A stretch of DNA of 64,000 nt. Origin: Streptomyces sp. 11x1 (lineage in GTDB: Bacteria; Actinomycetota; Actinomycetes; Streptomycetales; Streptomycetaceae). The position numbers were made by a program, and so were the translations under genes. Positions 41,949 through 51,544 of this stretch are shown here, piece by piece. Location: contig NZ_CP122458.1 of assembly GCF_032598905.1 (NCBI RefSeq), positions 1,922,001 through 1,986,000 on the forward strand. The letters run 5' to 3'. The notes under the pieces were generated by a model. That model saw only the letters and a list, made by a program, of their open reading frames with translations, ran no database searches and had not been told where the DNA came from. Each line of letters begins with the position of its first letter. Position 1 is the stretch's first letter.

Positions 41949-43416
41949 GCCGCGCTCCGGCGTTCGGCCGTCCGGTGGGCTCGGCCCGCTCGGGCGACGG
42001 CTGTTCGCCGCGTTCGCCTTGGTGGCGCTGGCATCCGTCGCCCTGCTGACGGCCGCGGCGCTCGTCGGAACCGACCGCGGGCTCAGCAGCGCCCATCAGG
42101 CCGACCGGCAGCGGACCGCCGACCGGGTGGCCACGGCCGCCGCCGACGCCTACCGGGCTGCGGGCGGCTGGGCATCGGCTGATCTGTCGGTCGCGCGTTC
42201 CGTCGCGACCGGCGCCGATGTGGTGCTCACGGTGCGCGACGCGGACGCCGAGGTGATTTCCGACGACTCGGGCTCCGGGTCGTCGGACGAGCACGGCATG
42301 CCCGGTTCCGGTCGCGGGCATCAAGGGCAGGGTGCCGGTTCGGGCCCCGGTGTGAGCGCTCCGGTAGTGGTCGACGGCCACACGGTCGGCTCCGTACGCC
42401 TCGTCTTCTCGGCCGGCTCCGCATCGGCGGGCCGGTCCGTCGCCTGGGGCTGGGTGGCCGCGGCCGCTGTTGGCGCGCTGGCTCTGGCGCTGGGCGTGAG
42501 CTGGTTCGTCACCCGGCGCCTGACGGCTCCCGTCGTCCGGGTCGCCGCAACCGCGCGTGCACTGGCCGCCGGGGACCGCGGCGCACGGGCCCGCATCGAC
42601 GCACCCGGTGAACTGGGCGACCTCGCCCACGCCTTCGACGCCATGGCCGACGACGTGAGCCACGCCGAACAGGCCCTCCACCGCCTCGCCGCCGACGTCG
42701 CCCACGAACTGCGCACCCCCCTGGCCTCGCTGCAGGCGGGGCTGGAGGAACTCCGCGACGGCTACACCGAGCCGACCCCGGACCGTCTTGCCTCCCTGCA
42801 CGACCAGGCCCTGCGGCTGGGCCGCATCATCGACGACCTCGGTGAACTCGCCGAGGCCGAGTCCGCCCGGATGTCCCTGCACCTGGCCGAGGTGGACCTG
42901 AACGCCCTGGCCGGCGCCGCCGTGGCCGAGCGGCAGGCCGAGCTGCGCACCGCCGGACTGGCCGTTCACACCGTCCCCGGCCCCGCTCCCCTGCCGGTCC
43001 GCGGTGACGCCGACCGGCTGCACCAGGCCCTCGGCAACCTGCTGAGCAACACCGCCCGTCACTGCCGCCCCGGTGACACCGTCACCGTCACCACGTCCTC
43101 CACGCCCGCCGAAGCCGTCGTCGAGGTGGTCGACACCGGCCCCGGTATCCCCGCCGACGAGTTGCCGCACGTCTTCGACCGGCTGTGGCGCGGGACCCGC
43201 TCTCGTGCCGGAGGCGGCAGCGGCATCGGCCTCGCCGTGGTCAAGGAGCTGGTCACCGCCCACGGCGGCACGGTCACCGCGGAGTCCGGACCGGGCGGCG
43301 GGACGCGGATGACGCTCCGGCTGCCCAGGGCCACGGCTCAGGGGCCACAGCTCGTTTCCGGCCCTGACACAAAGCCGCGCATTGCCTCTCGGGCAAATAC
43401 CCCCAGGGGTATTTGA
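41938..43416 (+). CDS. Sensor histidine kinase
   Basis: A 492-residue membrane kinase. Two transmembrane helices (about residues 22-44 and 169-191) bracket an extracytoplasmic sensor of about 120 residues, which includes a Gly/Ser/His-rich loop (DEHGMPGSGRGHQG) that could bind a metal (inference). HAMP follows, then HisKA with His256 in ADVAHELRTPLASL, then HATPase motifs NLLSNTARH, VDTGPGIPADE and GGGSGIGLAVVKEL. The GTG at 41938 overlaps the regulator's 3' end. The last codons and stop lie inside the first of the ten CstR-like operators (43397-43412), so the kinase end and the sulfur regulon promoter are physically merged. Confidence 0.92.
   Translation: MTREPRSGVRPSGGLGPLGRRLFAAFALVALASVALLTAAALVGTDRGLSSAHQADRQRTADRVATAAADAYRAAGGWASADLSVARSVATGADVVLTVRDADAEVISDDSGSGSSDEHGMPGSGRGHQGQGAGSGPGVSAPVVVDGHTVGSVRLVFSAGSASAGRSVAWGWVAAAAVGALALALGVSWFVTRRLTAPVVRVAATARALAAGDRGARARIDAPGELGDLAHAFDAMADDVSHAEQALHRLAADVAHELRTPLASLQAGLEELRDGYTEPTPDRLASLHDQALRLGRIIDDLGELAEAESARMSLHLAEVDLNALAGAAVAERQAELRTAGLAVHTVPGPAPLPVRGDADRLHQALGNLLSNTARHCRPGDTVTVTTSSTPAEAVVEVVDTGPGIPADELPHVFDRLWRGTRSRAGGGSGIGLAVVKELVTAHGGTVTAESGPGGGTRMTLRLPRATAQGPQLVSGPDTKPRIASRANTPRGI
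43397..43412. promoter_or_regulatory. CsoR/CstR-like operator 1
   Basis: ATACCCCCAGGGGTAT, an almost perfect palindrome, overlaps the histidine kinase stop codon and lies 72 bases before the first rhodanese gene. Confidence 0.8.
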
Positions 43417-43452
43417 CGCTCACCTCCAAACCGCCGTACTCTCGCCAGAGAG

Positions 43453-43468
43453 ATACCCCCGGGGGTAA
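43453..43468. promoter_or_regulatory. CsoR/CstR-like operator 2
   Basis: ATACCCCCGGGGGTAA, with a perfect 14-bp core palindrome, lies 16 bases before the rhodanese start and 56 bp after operator 1. Confidence 0.8.
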
Positions 43469-43484
43469 TTGAGGAGGCAAGGAA

Positions 43485-43811
43485 GTGGCTCGTGAAGTGA
43501 CACAGGAAGCATTCGCGGCGGCCTGGGCCGAGGGAGCGCTCGTGGTCGACGTACGGGAAGCCGACGAGTACGCCGCCGGGCACGTGCCCGGCGCCCGCCT
43601 GATGGCGCTGCGCACCGTCCCCACGCGCTGCGGCGAACTGCCCAGCGGCCGCCCGGTGTTCGTGATCTGCGCCAGCGGAAACCGCAGCAAGTCGGCTGCC
43701 GACTGGATGAACACCTACGGCATCGACGCCTACTCCGTGACCGGCGGCACCGGTGCCTGGGCCCGCGCCGGACGTCCCGTCGCGGCCGGTTCCCACGAGC
43801 ACGCCGCCTGA
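43485..43811 (+). CDS. Single-domain rhodanese
   Basis: A 108-residue sulfurtransferase. The CDC25-like family motif VVDVREADEYAAGHVPGARL is present, and the active-site loop is CASGNRS with Cys62 as persulfide carrier. A normal size for a stand-alone rhodanese that moves sulfane sulfur between thiols. A GTG start follows GAGGAGG closely. It is the first gene behind operators 1 and 2 and is followed after 46 bases by a sulfide:quinone-reductase-like gene, so the two are one unit. Confidence 0.9.
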   Translation: MAREVTQEAFAAAWAEGALVVDVREADEYAAGHVPGARLMALRTVPTRCGELPSGRPVFVICASGNRSKSAADWMNTYGIDAYSVTGGTGAWARAGRPVAAGSHEHAA

Positions 43812-43857
43812 CCCCGCCCGACACCCGTACGACGGCCAGCCGGAAAGGAGCACCGCC

Positions 43858-45087
<1,230 letters not shown>

Positions 45088-45092
45088 CCGGT

Positions 45093-45120
45093 CGGCCCGG
45101 GCCTCCCCCGACCCGGGCCG
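45093..45120 (+). terminator. Hairpin after sqr
   Basis: CGGCCCGGG (45093-45101) and CCCGGGCCG (45112-45120) form a perfect 9-bp stem with a C-rich 10-base loop just after the sqr stop. It separates this unit from operator 3. There is no U-tract, as usual in Streptomyces. Confidence 0.6.
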
Positions 45121-45170
45121 GCCACCATCCCGTCCTCGTCCTCCTGCAAGGGCGGACCAGACCCTTCTAT

Positions 45171-45186
45171 ATACCCCCCTGGGTAT
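45171..45186. promoter_or_regulatory. CsoR/CstR-like operator 3
   Basis: ATACCCCCCTGGGTAT, 31 bases before the persulfide dioxygenase-rhodanese gene start. Confidence 0.8.
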
Positions 45187-45217
45187 TGAACCCAGTCGAC
45201 ACGGAGGTCACCCGACC

Positions 45218-46603
45218 ATGTTCTTCGCCCAGTACTACCTCGACTGCCTCTCCCAGGCGTCTTACATGATCGCCGACGAAAGCACCGGCAAGGCCGTCGT
45301 CGTCGACCCGCGCCGCGACGTCTCCGAATACCTCACCGACGCCGCCGAACACGGTTTCACCATCGAGGCGGTCATCAACACCCACTTCCACGCCGACTTC
45401 CTCGCCGGCCACCTGGAACTCGCCGACCGGACCGGCGCCTGGATCGGCTACGGGCAGCGCGCCGAGGCCGAATACCCCATCCACAAGCTGGTCGACGGCG
45501 AACGCATCACCCTCGGCGACGTCCAGCTCCAGATCCTCGAAACCCCAGGCCACACCCCGGAGTCGATCAGCGTCCTGGTGTACGAGCACGCCGACGACAC
45601 CCTCCCCTACGGGGTGCTGACCGGCGACGCGCTGTTCATCGGCGACGTCGGCCGGCCCGACCTGCTCGCCTCGATCGGCGTCACCGCCGACGAACTCGGC
45701 CGCATGCTCTACAACACCATCCAGCACAAGTTGATGGACCTCCCGGACGCGGTCCGGGTCTTCCCCGCGCACGGCGCCGGATCCGCCTGCGGCAAGAACC
45801 TCTCCACCCAGCGCCAGTCCACCATCGGCGAGCAGCGCGCCACCAACTACGCCTGCCGGCCCATGAGCGAGGAGAAATTCGTGTCGCTGGTGACCGAGGG
45901 CCAGCCGTCCGCGCCCGCCTACTTCGTCTACGACGCCATCCTCAACCGCAAGGAACACGGCCTGTTCGACGCGGCCGCAGCACCCCGCCCGCTGTCCGTG
46001 GAGGAGTTCATGGAGCGGCGCGCGCTCGGAGCGGTCATCCTCGACGCCCGTTCCCCGCAGGACTTCACGCCCGGGTATCTGCGCGGCTCGATCAACGTCC
46101 CCGCCGACGGTCGCTTCGCCGAGCAGTCCGGCATGGTCGTCGCCCCCGAACAGGACGTCCTCGTCATCGCGCCGCAGGACCGCGAGGAGGAGGTCGTCAC
46201 CCGGCTCGCCCGGATCGGCTTCGACAAGGTCGGCGGCTACCTGCGCGAGCCCGAGGGAGCCTTCCCCGCCCTGGCCGACGAGATGGAACAGGCCAGTCGC
46301 CTGACCGCCGACGACCTGCGCCGCCTGCTGGACGGCGACGCACCCCCGCTGGTGCTCGACGTGCGCAACACCGCCGAGCGCGAAGAGGGCTTCATCGAGG
46401 GCTCGTTGCACATCCCGCTGGCCGAACTCGCCCGCCGTATCGAGGAGATCCCGGCCGGCCGGCCGCTGGTCGTCCACTGCGCGGGCGGCCACCGCTCCTC
46501 CATCGCCGCCAGCCTGCTGCGCCACAAGGGCCGCCCCGACGTCTCCGACCTGCTCGGCGGATACGGCGCCTGGCTCGCCCTGCCCGCAGCCGCCGACGTC
46601 TGA
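45218..46603 (+). CDS. cstB: Persulfide dioxygenase-rhodanese fusion (CstB-like) 1
   Basis: A 461-residue, three-domain protein. Residues 1-235 are a metallo-beta-lactamase fold of the ETHE1/persulfide dioxygenase group, with metal residues His56, His58 and Asp60 in NTHFHADF, His112 in ETPGHTPES and His185 in PAHGAG, and Cys191 close by in SACG. A first rhodanese domain (about 255-355) lacks its cysteine (VIAPQDREE), so it is structural. The second (about 362-455) has active Cys421 in VHCAGGHRSS. The layout matches staphylococcal CstB, which oxidises persulfide to thiosulfate. It heads a unit with rhodanese, exporter and CsoR-family genes. Confidence 0.9.
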   Translation: MFFAQYYLDCLSQASYMIADESTGKAVVVDPRRDVSEYLTDAAEHGFTIEAVINTHFHADFLAGHLELADRTGAWIGYGQRAEAEYPIHKLVDGERITLGDVQLQILETPGHTPESISVLVYEHADDTLPYGVLTGDALFIGDVGRPDLLASIGVTADELGRMLYNTIQHKLMDLPDAVRVFPAHGAGSACGKNLSTQRQSTIGEQRATNYACRPMSEEKFVSLVTEGQPSAPAYFVYDAILNRKEHGLFDAAAAPRPLSVEEFMERRALGAVILDARSPQDFTPGYLRGSINVPADGRFAEQSGMVVAPEQDVLVIAPQDREEEVVTRLARIGFDKVGGYLREPEGAFPALADEMEQASRLTADDLRRLLDGDAPPLVLDVRNTAEREEGFIEGSLHIPLAELARRIEEIPAGRPLVVHCAGGHRSSIAASLLRHKGRPDVSDLLGGYGAWLALPAAADV

Positions 46604-46615
46604 CACCCCGCTCCC

Positions 46616-46648
46616 GGGGCGGCGGTCGGGCGAACCGGCCGCCGCCCC
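46616..46648 (+). terminator. GC-rich hairpin after the CstB-like gene
   Basis: GGGGCGGCGG (46616-46625) pairs exactly with CCGCCGCCCC (46639-46648). It lies in the 78-base gap before the membrane rhodanese and may lower, not abolish, read-through. Confidence 0.5.
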
Positions 46649-46681
46649 GCCCGACCGCCACGAAAACACCAGGAAGCCCCG

Positions 46682-47263
46682 ATGAACCTCCGCACCGACA
46701 CACCACGCCTCGAACCCGCCGCCCTGCGCGACCTGACCCGATCCGGCGAGGGCCCGCGCCTGCTGGACGTGCGCACGCCCGGCGAGTTCCGCACCTCCCA
46801 CATCCCCGGCTCCTACAACGTCCCCCTCGACACCCTGCGCGAACACCGCGCCGAACTGCTCCACCACCTCGACGAGGACGTCATACTCATCTGCCGCTCC
46901 GGGGCCCGCGCCGCCCAAGCCGAACAGGCCCTCGCCGAAGCAGGACTGCCCAACCTGCGCGTCCTCGACGGCGGCGTCGTGGCCTGGGAGTCCTGCGGCG
47001 GCCCGCTCACCCGCGGCCCGGAGCGCTGGGACCTGGAACGCCAGGTCCGACTCGTCGCCGGAACCCTCGTCCTGCTGACCGGCGTCGCGGGCCTGTTCGT
47101 GCCCGGACTGCACCTGATCGGCACCGCCGTCGGTGCCGGGCTGACCATCGCCGCGCTCACCAACACCTGCGCCATGGGAATGCTGCTGTCGAAGCTGCCC
47201 TACAACCGCGGCCCGCGCACCGACCTCGACACGGTCGTCGCCGCCCTGCGGGGCACGCCATGA
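46682..47263 (+). CDS. Membrane-anchored rhodanese (rhodanese + DUF2892) 1
   Basis: A 193-residue protein. Residues 10-110 are a rhodanese with LLDVRTPGEFRTSHIPGSYN and Cys71 in ILICRSGARAAQAE. Residues about 122-175 hold two transmembrane helices (VRLVAGTLVLLTGVAGLFVP, HLIGTAVGAGLTIAALTNTC) of the DUF2892 type, ending in ALTNTCAMGMLLSKLPYNR. The same layout is found in E. coli YgaP. It would hold persulfide at the membrane next to the TSUP exporter whose gene overlaps its stop (ATGA). Confidence 0.9.
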   Translation: MNLRTDTPRLEPAALRDLTRSGEGPRLLDVRTPGEFRTSHIPGSYNVPLDTLREHRAELLHHLDEDVILICRSGARAAQAEQALAEAGLPNLRVLDGGVVAWESCGGPLTRGPERWDLERQVRLVAGTLVLLTGVAGLFVPGLHLIGTAVGAGLTIAALTNTCAMGMLLSKLPYNRGPRTDLDTVVAALRGTP

Positions 47264-48231
47264 TCGCCGTCGTCATCGCCGCGTCCCTGCTCATCGGCGT
47301 CAGTCTCGGTGTACTGGGCGGCGGCGGGTCCATCCTGACCGTGCCCATCCTGGTCTACCTGGCCGGCATGGAGACCAAAGAGGCCATCGCCACCTCGCTG
47401 TTCGTCGTCGGCGTCACCAGTGCCGCCGGCGTCGTCTCCCACGCGCGGGCCGGACGCGTCCGCTGGCGTACCGGGCTGCTGTTCGGCCTGGCCGGCATGA
47501 CCGGCGCCTACGCGGGCGGACGGCTCGCCGAGTTCATCCCCGGCGGCATCCTGCTCATCGCCTTCGCCCTCATGATGATCGCCACCGCCGTCGCCATGAT
47601 CCGCGGTCGCCGCCAGACGCCGAAGAAGGCCCACCACGAACTGCCCGTCCCGCATGTCCTGCTCGACGGCATCGTCGTGGGACTGGTCACCGGGCTGGTC
47701 GGCGCCGGTGGAGGCTTCCTCGTCGTCCCCGCGCTCGCCCTGCTCGGCGGGCTGCCGATGACCGTCGCGGTCGGCACCTCCCTGCTGGTCATCGCCATGA
47801 AGTCGTTCGCCGGGCTGGCCGGATACCTCGCGAGCGTGCACATCGACTGGGGCTTCGCCGCCCTCGTCACAGCGACCGCCGTCGTCGGCAGCCTCATCGG
47901 CGGCCTGCTCGCCGGGCGCATCCCGCAGGACGCGCTGCGCAAGTCCTTCGGCTGGTTCGTCGCCGTCATGGGCGTCTTCGTCCTCAGCCAGCAGACCGGC
48001 TCCGATCTGCGCCACACCCTGCTGACCAGCCCCTGGACATGGGCCTCCGTGGCCGCGACGGCAGGGGTCGCGTTCAGCTGGTACATGCTGGGGCGCTCCG
48101 ACCGAACGCCGGAGCGGACGGGCGACACCCCGGCGGTGCCGGATGGCGCAACCGAACCTGTGGTCTCGCTCGCCGTCCGTGCCGAGACCGCGCGCGGCAA
48201 CGGCGTCAGCGCGTCGCCGCAGGACACCTAG
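47260..48231 (+). CDS. TSUP (TauE/SafE) family sulfur-compound exporter 1
   Basis: A 323-residue membrane protein with about eight transmembrane helices. Typical TSUP repeats are VLGGGGSILTVPILVYLAGM at the N-terminus and VGAGGGFLVVPALALLGGLP in the second half. Family members move sulfite, thiosulfate or other sulfur anions. Staphylococcal cst loci carry a TauE partner, which supports export of the oxidation products of the CstB-like enzyme (inference). Its ATG overlaps the membrane-rhodanese stop codon. The C-terminal 50 residues are polar and cytoplasmic. Confidence 0.88.
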   Translation: MIAVVIAASLLIGVSLGVLGGGGSILTVPILVYLAGMETKEAIATSLFVVGVTSAAGVVSHARAGRVRWRTGLLFGLAGMTGAYAGGRLAEFIPGGILLIAFALMMIATAVAMIRGRRQTPKKAHHELPVPHVLLDGIVVGLVTGLVGAGGGFLVVPALALLGGLPMTVAVGTSLLVIAMKSFAGLAGYLASVHIDWGFAALVTATAVVGSLIGGLLAGRIPQDALRKSFGWFVAVMGVFVLSQQTGSDLRHTLLTSPWTWASVAATAGVAFSWYMLGRSDRTPERTGDTPAVPDGATEPVVSLAVRAETARGNGVSASPQDT

Positions 48232-48573
<342 letters not shown>

Positions 48574-48608
48574 CCCGGACGCCGTGATCCCATCTCAGGG
48601 GATGCAAG

Positions 48609-48908
48609 GTGATCTCCCGCGCCGTCGTCACCGACCGGTCCGTCCAGCCCGGCAAACACTGCCCCGACACTCGACCGACCCACCTTCCGGCACCGGCAGC
48701 GGAGCAGCGCGCCCGCCAGGATGTCCAGGAGCGGCTCGCATACCGATTCCCGGACCTCCCGTCCGAGACACCGGCGACGACAGCGACGGAGGCGTTCGCG
48801 TTCTTCGTCGACGCGCACGTACGGCACTACGTTCCCGTCCTGACCTTCAAACGTGCCGCGGGGCAGCTGTCCGAACGCCTCGCCACCCCGGACGAGAGAG
48901 GCGACTAG
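48609..48908 (+). CDS. Small three-helix-bundle protein (DUF3562-like)
   Basis: A 99-residue protein of unknown function. After a variable N-terminus, residues about 30-95 form a predicted three-helix unit (AEQRARQDVQERLAYRF, AFAFFVDAHVRHYVPVLTF, KRAAGQLSERLA) like small actinobacterial proteins with a three-helix dimerisation domain. The GTG follows AGGGGATG. It lies 35 bases after the CsoR-family gene and two bases before the next small gene, in the same direction. Confidence 0.6.
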   Translation: MISRAVVTDRSVQPGKHCPDTRPTHLPAPAAEQRARQDVQERLAYRFPDLPSETPATTATEAFAFFVDAHVRHYVPVLTFKRAAGQLSERLATPDERGD

Positions 48909-48910
48909 AT

Positions 48911-49081
48911 GTGAAACCGACCCCGAAATGCGTACTGGACCGATCCCGCCCCTGCAACGCCTGCATCGCCCCGGACCCCAGCAGCTGTCCTTATCCTTAT
49001 CTGCTCGCGGGGGGGGACGACACGATGGACCCGGACGGCGGCATCGACCCGACCGACGAGCCCGCGCACGCGGAGAAATGA
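48911..49081 (+). CDS. 56-residue four-cysteine mini-protein
   Basis: A very small protein with the pattern CVLDRSRPCNACIAPDPSSC at its N-terminal half: Cys7, Cys15, Cys18 and Cys26, then PYPYLLAG, followed by an acidic tail (DDTMDPDGGIDPTDEPAHAE). The spacing suggests a zinc or persulfide-binding knuckle. Similar small actinobacterial proteins of unknown function have CxxxxxPCxxC and a later cysteine. The GTG start has GAGAGAGG about 10 bases upstream. It fills the space between the three-helix protein and the methyltransferase gene. Confidence 0.55.
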   Translation: MKPTPKCVLDRSRPCNACIAPDPSSCPYPYLLAGGDDTMDPDGGIDPTDEPAHAEK

Positions 49082-49091
49082 GGCGCAGGAC

Positions 49092-49697
49092 ATGGACGCG
49101 GCGACCTGGGACGAGCGCTACCGCGGCAGGGAACTGGTCTGGAAGGCGGAGCCCAACCGCTTCGTCGCCGAGGAGCTGGCCGGTCTGAAGCCGTCCGGAC
49201 GGGCGGTGGACCTCGCCGCCGGCGAAGGCCGCAACGCGGTCTGGCTCGCCGAACAGGGCTGGGAGGTGGACGCAGTCGACTTCTCCGCCGTGGCCCTGGA
49301 GAAGGCCGGGCGGCTGGCCGTCGACCGCGGTGTACGGCTGCACACCGTCCACGCCGATCTCACCCTCTGGGCGCCCGCGGAGGCGACGTATGACCTGGCG
49401 TTGATCGCGTACCTGCACCTGCCGTGGCCAGAGATGGCCGAGGTGCTGCCCCGGGCCGCCGCTGCCGTCCGCTCGGGCGGCACCCTGTTGCTCGTCGGTC
49501 ACGACGCGGCCAACCCCGAGCACGGATACGGCGGCCCGCAGGACCCGCGCGTGCTCTACACCGCCGAGCAGGTCGCCGACCTGTGGCGGCCGTACGCCGA
49601 CATCCTGCGGGCCGAGACGGCCTCCCGGCGGGTGACCGACGCCGAGGGCGGCAGCCGCACGGCCCTCGACGCACTCGTCCACGCCGTGCGGAGATGA
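49092..49697 (+). CDS. Class I SAM-dependent methyltransferase (TehB-like)
   Basis: A 201-residue Rossmann methyltransferase starting MDAATWDERYRGRELVWKAE. SAM motif I is AVDLAAGEGRNAVWLAEQGW, followed by VDAVDFSAVALEKA with the acidic ribose ligand. This start and glycine motif fit the TehB/thiopurine-methyltransferase-like group that often acts on small inorganic or organic thiols, selenium or tellurium species (family knowledge; the substrate here is inference). It begins 10 bases after the four-cysteine protein gene and probably ends the operon that starts at operator 3. Confidence 0.8.
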   Translation: MDAATWDERYRGRELVWKAEPNRFVAEELAGLKPSGRAVDLAAGEGRNAVWLAEQGWEVDAVDFSAVALEKAGRLAVDRGVRLHTVHADLTLWAPAEATYDLALIAYLHLPWPEMAEVLPRAAAAVRSGGTLLLVGHDAANPEHGYGGPQDPRVLYTAEQVADLWRPYADILRAETASRRVTDAEGGSRTALDALVHAVRR

Positions 49698-49766
49698 CAC
49701 CGGTCGGCGCGTCACGACGGCATGTGCACGAGGGGAACAACGCGGCCTCGCCGACTGCTGACGCTT

Positions 49767-49782
49767 ATACCCCTCCGGGTAT
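49767..49782. promoter_or_regulatory. CsoR/CstR-like operator 4
   Basis: ATACCCCTCCGGGTAT, 79 bases before the small hypothetical gene at 49862. Confidence 0.78.
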
Positions 49783-49861
49783 TCAATCATCGACGACACC
49801 TCTGTCGCGGACAACACCCGCCGGGGACCGTCACCCAACCCGGCGGAGGAGCGTGAGGACA

Positions 49862-50152
49862 ATGGCGATGGCAGGACATGACCGACCCCCGGCGAACGAG
49901 GACAGTTGCGTCGTGACCGCCTGCGGGCGCAGGATCGCCGTGCGATTCCTGCGGCTCGCACCCGCGGAGCGACCCATCGGCCGGGTCACCTTGGACGTGG
50001 GCCGCGACCAGGGCGGCGAGCCGGGCGCATGGGCGGCACTCACCGCCGGCGAGGCACGTGACCTGGCCCACCTGCTCCTCCTGCACGCCGGCCTCGCCGA
50101 GCACGGCACCGAACCCGTCGGACCGACACGCGAGGACTCACCCAGGTACTGA
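49862..50152 (+). CDS. Small hypothetical protein under a CstR-like operator
   Basis: A 96-residue protein with no recognised family. It starts MAMAGHDRPPANEDSCVVTA, has a beta-rich middle (RRIAVRFLRLAPAERPIGR, VTLDVGRDQGGEPG) and a helix TAGEARDLAHLLLLHAGLAE. It holds two cysteines early (Cys16, Cys21). GGAGGAG lies about 11 bases upstream of the ATG. Its own operator suggests a role in the sulfur response, but nothing in the sequence tells which. The 3' end overlaps the convergent PIG-L gene by 15 bases. Confidence 0.55.
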   Translation: MAMAGHDRPPANEDSCVVTACGRRIAVRFLRLAPAERPIGRVTLDVGRDQGGEPGAWAALTAGEARDLAHLLLLHAGLAEHGTEPVGPTREDSPRY

Positions 50153-50682
50153 CTCGGGCGCGTGGAGGAAGGACGTACCGAACTCGGTGTCCAGCCGTTC
50201 CTCCACGTCCCGCGGCAGGGTCCACCCCAGGACGACGACGCCCGTCCCGTGGGCGGCGAGCAGCACGGCGCTGGTGGCCCGTTGCTGGTCCCGGTGCCCG
50301 GTGGCGCCCCCCGTGTCGAACACCCGCAGGTGGGTGGGACGGTGCTCGCCGATGAGGCGGGTCACCTCCGCGGCGGGCCGGGGCACCGGCACGTCGTCGA
50401 GCGCCCCGTCCGGGTGCCCGGCCAGTTCCACGCGCTCGACACCCAGTTCCCTTGCCGCGCTGGCGAGTTCGCCCGCCCGCACGGTGCGCAGGTCGCCGGG
50501 CCTGCCGTGCAGGGTGGACGCCTCGCCATGGGTGAAGCAGAGGCGGCCGTGGGCACACCGGAGGCGGACAGCAGGGCGAGCAGGCCACCCAGGCCGAACG
50601 ACTCGTCGTCGGGGTGGGCGACCACCGCCGACACCCGCCGCATCCCGTCCGGCAGGCCGCGCCCGGCACCTGTGCCGGCCAT
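50138..50682 (-). pseudogene. PIG-L family deacetylase, frameshifted
   Basis: A LmbE/PIG-L-type metal-dependent deacetylase in two frames. The first part has the metal motif VVAHPDDESFGLGGLLALL. Near 50545 the frame breaks: one extra base would restore PTAALCFTHGEASTLHGRPG, and the second frame then continues with VRAGELASAARELGVERVEL and HLRVFDTGGATGHRDQQRAT, the usual second metal region. The MshB/mycothiol-conjugate amidase group belongs to this family, which would suit a thiol-stress locus (inference). It begins one base after the DsrE-like gene and would be the last gene of the SQR2 operon. A sequencing error is possible. Confidence 0.75.
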
Positions 50683-50683
50683 C

Positions 50684-51157
50684 TCAGGTGTAGATGATCT
50701 GGCTGCCGGCCGCGTGCTCGTAGAACTCGCCGACGGTGATGATGCCCTGGACCTGCTCGACCAGGTCGTCCTTGTCGAGTTCGAAGAGGTCGACGGATGC
50801 CTTGCAGGCGTAGATGCCCGCGCCGGTGTCGGCGATCATCTCGATGAACTCCGGGATCGGAGGGATGTCGAGCTTGTCCATCTTGCGTTCCATGTAGCGG
50901 GTGACCAGGTCCGGGACCCCCGGCATGCCGCCCAGCAGAGTCGGCAGGTGCAGGCCGGGGTTGCCGACGGTGGCCAGCTTGATGTGCTCCCAGCGCTTCT
51001 TCGTGATGGCGTCCAGGCCGAAGAAGGTGAAGAACAGGTCGGCCTCGATGCCTTCGGCGCGGGCGCCGTTGGCCATGATCAGGGCGGGGTAGATCCCTTC
51101 CAGGGAGCCCTTGGAGACGATGATCGAGACCTTCTCGATCGTGGCGGCACCGGTCAT
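50684..51157 (-). CDS. DsrE/DsrF-like sulfur-transfer protein
   Basis: A 157-residue DsrE-like protein with the DsrE/TusD fold: an N-terminal beta strand and glycine turn (KVSIIVSKGSLEGIYPALIM), then the conserved cysteine Cys118 in GAGIYACKASVDLF. Such proteins carry persulfide and pass it to TusE/DsrC. It is longer than TusD and resembles the DsrE2/peroxiredoxin-like group found beside SQR and rhodanese genes. It is 15 bases downstream of the TusE/DsrC-like gene and co-transcribed with it and SQR2. Confidence 0.85.
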   Translation of the reverse strand: MTGAATIEKVSIIVSKGSLEGIYPALIMANGARAEGIEADLFFTFFGLDAITKKRWEHIKLATVGNPGLHLPTLLGGMPGVPDLVTRYMERKMDKLDIPPIPEFIEMIADTGAGIYACKASVDLFELDKDDLVEQVQGIITVGEFYEHAAGSQIIYT

Positions 51158-51172
51158 GACGGCTCACGCTCC

Positions 51173-51490
51173 TCAGATGCAGCCGCGGGGCTTGGGGATC
51201 CCGGCGATCTTCGCGGCCGTCTTCGCCGGGCCCTTGGGGAAGAGCTGGTAGAGCTCCTTGACGCCTACACCGGATGCCTTGCCGAGGACGCGCACGGTGG
51301 GGCCGGTGCCCTTGGCCGCGTACTGCTCGCGCATGAAGCGGATGACCGTCCAGTGCCGGTCGGTCAACTGCTCGATGCCGGACTCCTTGGCGATCTGTTC
51401 GGCCATCGGCTCGGTCCACCGGTCGGGATCGGTGAAGAAGCCCTCGTCGTCGATCGGGACCGGGGTGTCGGCGTAGGTGATGGTGGGCAT
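51173..51490 (-). CDS. TusE/DsrC-family sulfur carrier with a single C-terminal cysteine
   Basis: A 105-residue DsrC/TusE-family protein: DEGFFTDPDRWTEPMAEQIA near the start, LTDRHWTVIRFMREQY in the middle, and the flexible arm KIAGIPKPRGCI at the end. The penultimate cysteine, Cys104 (CysA), is kept. The second cysteine of true DsrC, 11 residues earlier, is alanine (Ala93), so it matches TusE-type carriers that receive sulfur rather than DsrC substrate of sulfite reductase. Encoded between SQR2 and DsrE-like genes. Confidence 0.88.
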   Translation of the reverse strand: MPTITYADTPVPIDDEGFFTDPDRWTEPMAEQIAKESGIEQLTDRHWTVIRFMREQYAAKGTGPTVRVLGKASGVGVKELYQLFPKGPAKTAAKIAGIPKPRGCI

Positions 51491-51544
51491 GGCGGGGTCC
51501 TCTCCCCTCGAACGGACATGCGGCCTCGGACGGACACATGATTC

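Noticed and set aside
41253..43416. Two-component system as a copper or sulfide sensor controlling the whole sulfur locus
   Set aside because: The ten palindromes are of the CsoR/CstR type, not direct repeats for an OmpR regulator. The kinase sensor has only a weak His-rich loop. The link is adjacency only.
45167..47113. Long minus-strand frame across the CstB-like and rhodanese genes
   Set aside because: Low-complexity Gly/Val/Ala translation with no motif. The + strand frames show complete persulfide dioxygenase and rhodanese active sites.
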